Assembly (NCBI GenBank): GCA_900550185.1
Contig: URRN01000116.1
Coordinates: 1-6,447, forward strand
Origin: an uncultured Collinsella sp.
GTDB lineage: Bacteria; Actinomycetota; Coriobacteriia; Coriobacteriales; Coriobacteriaceae
Reading direction: 5' to 3'
DNA: 6,447 bases
A program made the position numbers and the translations under genes. Below the pieces are notes generated by a model, which did no database searches, was not told the origin of the DNA, and worked only from the letters and a program-made list of their open reading frames with translations. Shown here piece by piece: positions 6,097 through 6,447 of the stretch. How positions within the stretch are numbered: the stretch's first letter is position 1; every line of letters begins with the position of its first letter.

Positions 6097-6447
6097 GTGA
6101 ATTTTTCCTTTCCGACATGATTTTGTATATCTTTTCAATCGTCTGGACCGTGCAGGCTGCATCCGCATCCGAAATGTCAGCCACAAGCGGCGCCAGCTGC
6201 GCAAAGAACTCGGTGTTGTGCACCTGCGAAAGCTGGCGGCCGCTTTCCGTAATAGAAAGGTAGGTCACGCGGCCATCCTGCTCCGATGCGATTTTTTTCA
6301 GGTAGCCTTTATCCTCCATCTCTTTGACCGTGCGCGTAACGCCGGGGCGCGGCAAGTTCAGCGCATCGCTGATGTCCGAAACCTTTACCCGAACGCCGCG
6401 GCGTTCCAGTTCCTCGATGGTATCCAGATAGTGAATATAAGAAGGGC
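6083..6447 (-). CDS. MarR-family winged-helix transcriptional regulator (5' partial)
   Basis: Probable repressor of the downstream MATE pump. The minus-strand frame is open from the window edge to the TAA at 6085-6083, so the N-terminus, including any first dimerisation helix, is missing. The TTG at 6355 is internal: the frame continues upstream with IHYLDTIEELERRGVRVKVS and SDISDALNL, which supply the earlier part of the helix-turn-helix. The recognition helix is around PRPGVTRTVKEMEDKGYL, and the wing follows as SEQDGRVTYLSITESGR, a typical MarR pattern. The C-terminal helix (VQTIEKIYKIMSERK) would complete the dimer interface. MarR proteins commonly sit just upstream of and repress efflux genes and their own promoter; that promoter would lie outside the window. 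The opening helix also recalls DtxR/MntR-type regulators, but the conserved wing argues for MarR. Confidence 0.85.
   Translation of the reverse strand, partial: PSYIHYLDTIEELERRGVRVKVSDISDALNLPRPGVTRTVKEMEDKGYLKKIASEQDGRVTYLSITESGRQLSQVHNTEFFAQLAPLVADISDADAACTVQTIEKIYKIMSERKNSLEHR
6106..6113 (-). promoter_or_regulatory. Ribosome binding site of the MATE gene, inside the MarR gene
   Basis: GGAAAGGA on the minus strand ends 9 bases before the TTG at 6096. It lies within the last codons of the MarR gene, consistent with coupled translation. It decides the MATE start, as no ATG or GTG is available in frame nearby. Confidence 0.65.

Noticed and set aside
6083..6355. A complete 90-residue regulator starting at the TTG at 6355
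   Set aside because: The frame stays open to the window edge and the upstream residues complete the helix-turn-helix, so this start would cut the DNA-binding domain in half.

Overview
The window looks like an ordinary chromosomal segment from a GC-rich actinobacterium. It is most like the gut Coriobacteriia (Collinsella and relatives). This rests on GC-rich coding sequence with strong G/C third positions, an actinobacterial style of LigA with an insertion in the helix-hairpin-helix region, and an HtrA-type protease with a single N-terminal anchor. The genus is an inference from remembered protein style, not from a search.

Layout: on the plus strand there is a membrane-anchored HtrA/DegP-type serine protease (5' end cut by the window edge), closed by a strong intrinsic terminator. 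A 248-base intergenic region follows, holding that terminator, a second inverted repeat and a short perfect palindrome. Next comes ligA, the NAD+-dependent DNA ligase, complete at 742 codons with all six expected parts (Ia, adenylation, OB, zinc finger, HhH, BRCT). ligA and the next gene converge on one short hairpin in a 57-base gap.

The rest of the window is on the minus strand, read right to left: a MarR-family regulator (5' end outside the window), a 12-helix MATE efflux pump whose TTG start overlaps the end of the MarR gene by 14 bases, and, 55 bases further on, a MerR-family regulator with a BmrR-like (GyrI-like) ligand-binding domain. This looks like a small multidrug-efflux unit. MarR and MATE are probably translationally coupled. 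The MerR protein is a candidate second drug sensor, but a possible terminator hairpin lies between MATE and merR, so co-transcription is uncertain.

The two halves (HtrA and ligA; the efflux cluster) have no evident functional link. I see no mobile element, CRISPR array, rRNA or tRNA. I found no convincing new multi-gene system. The points most worth following are a possible sliding-clamp-binding peptide at the extreme N-terminus of LigA, the two-regulator layout around one MATE pump, and a hairpin after the htrA terminator that may be one copy of an interspersed repeat.
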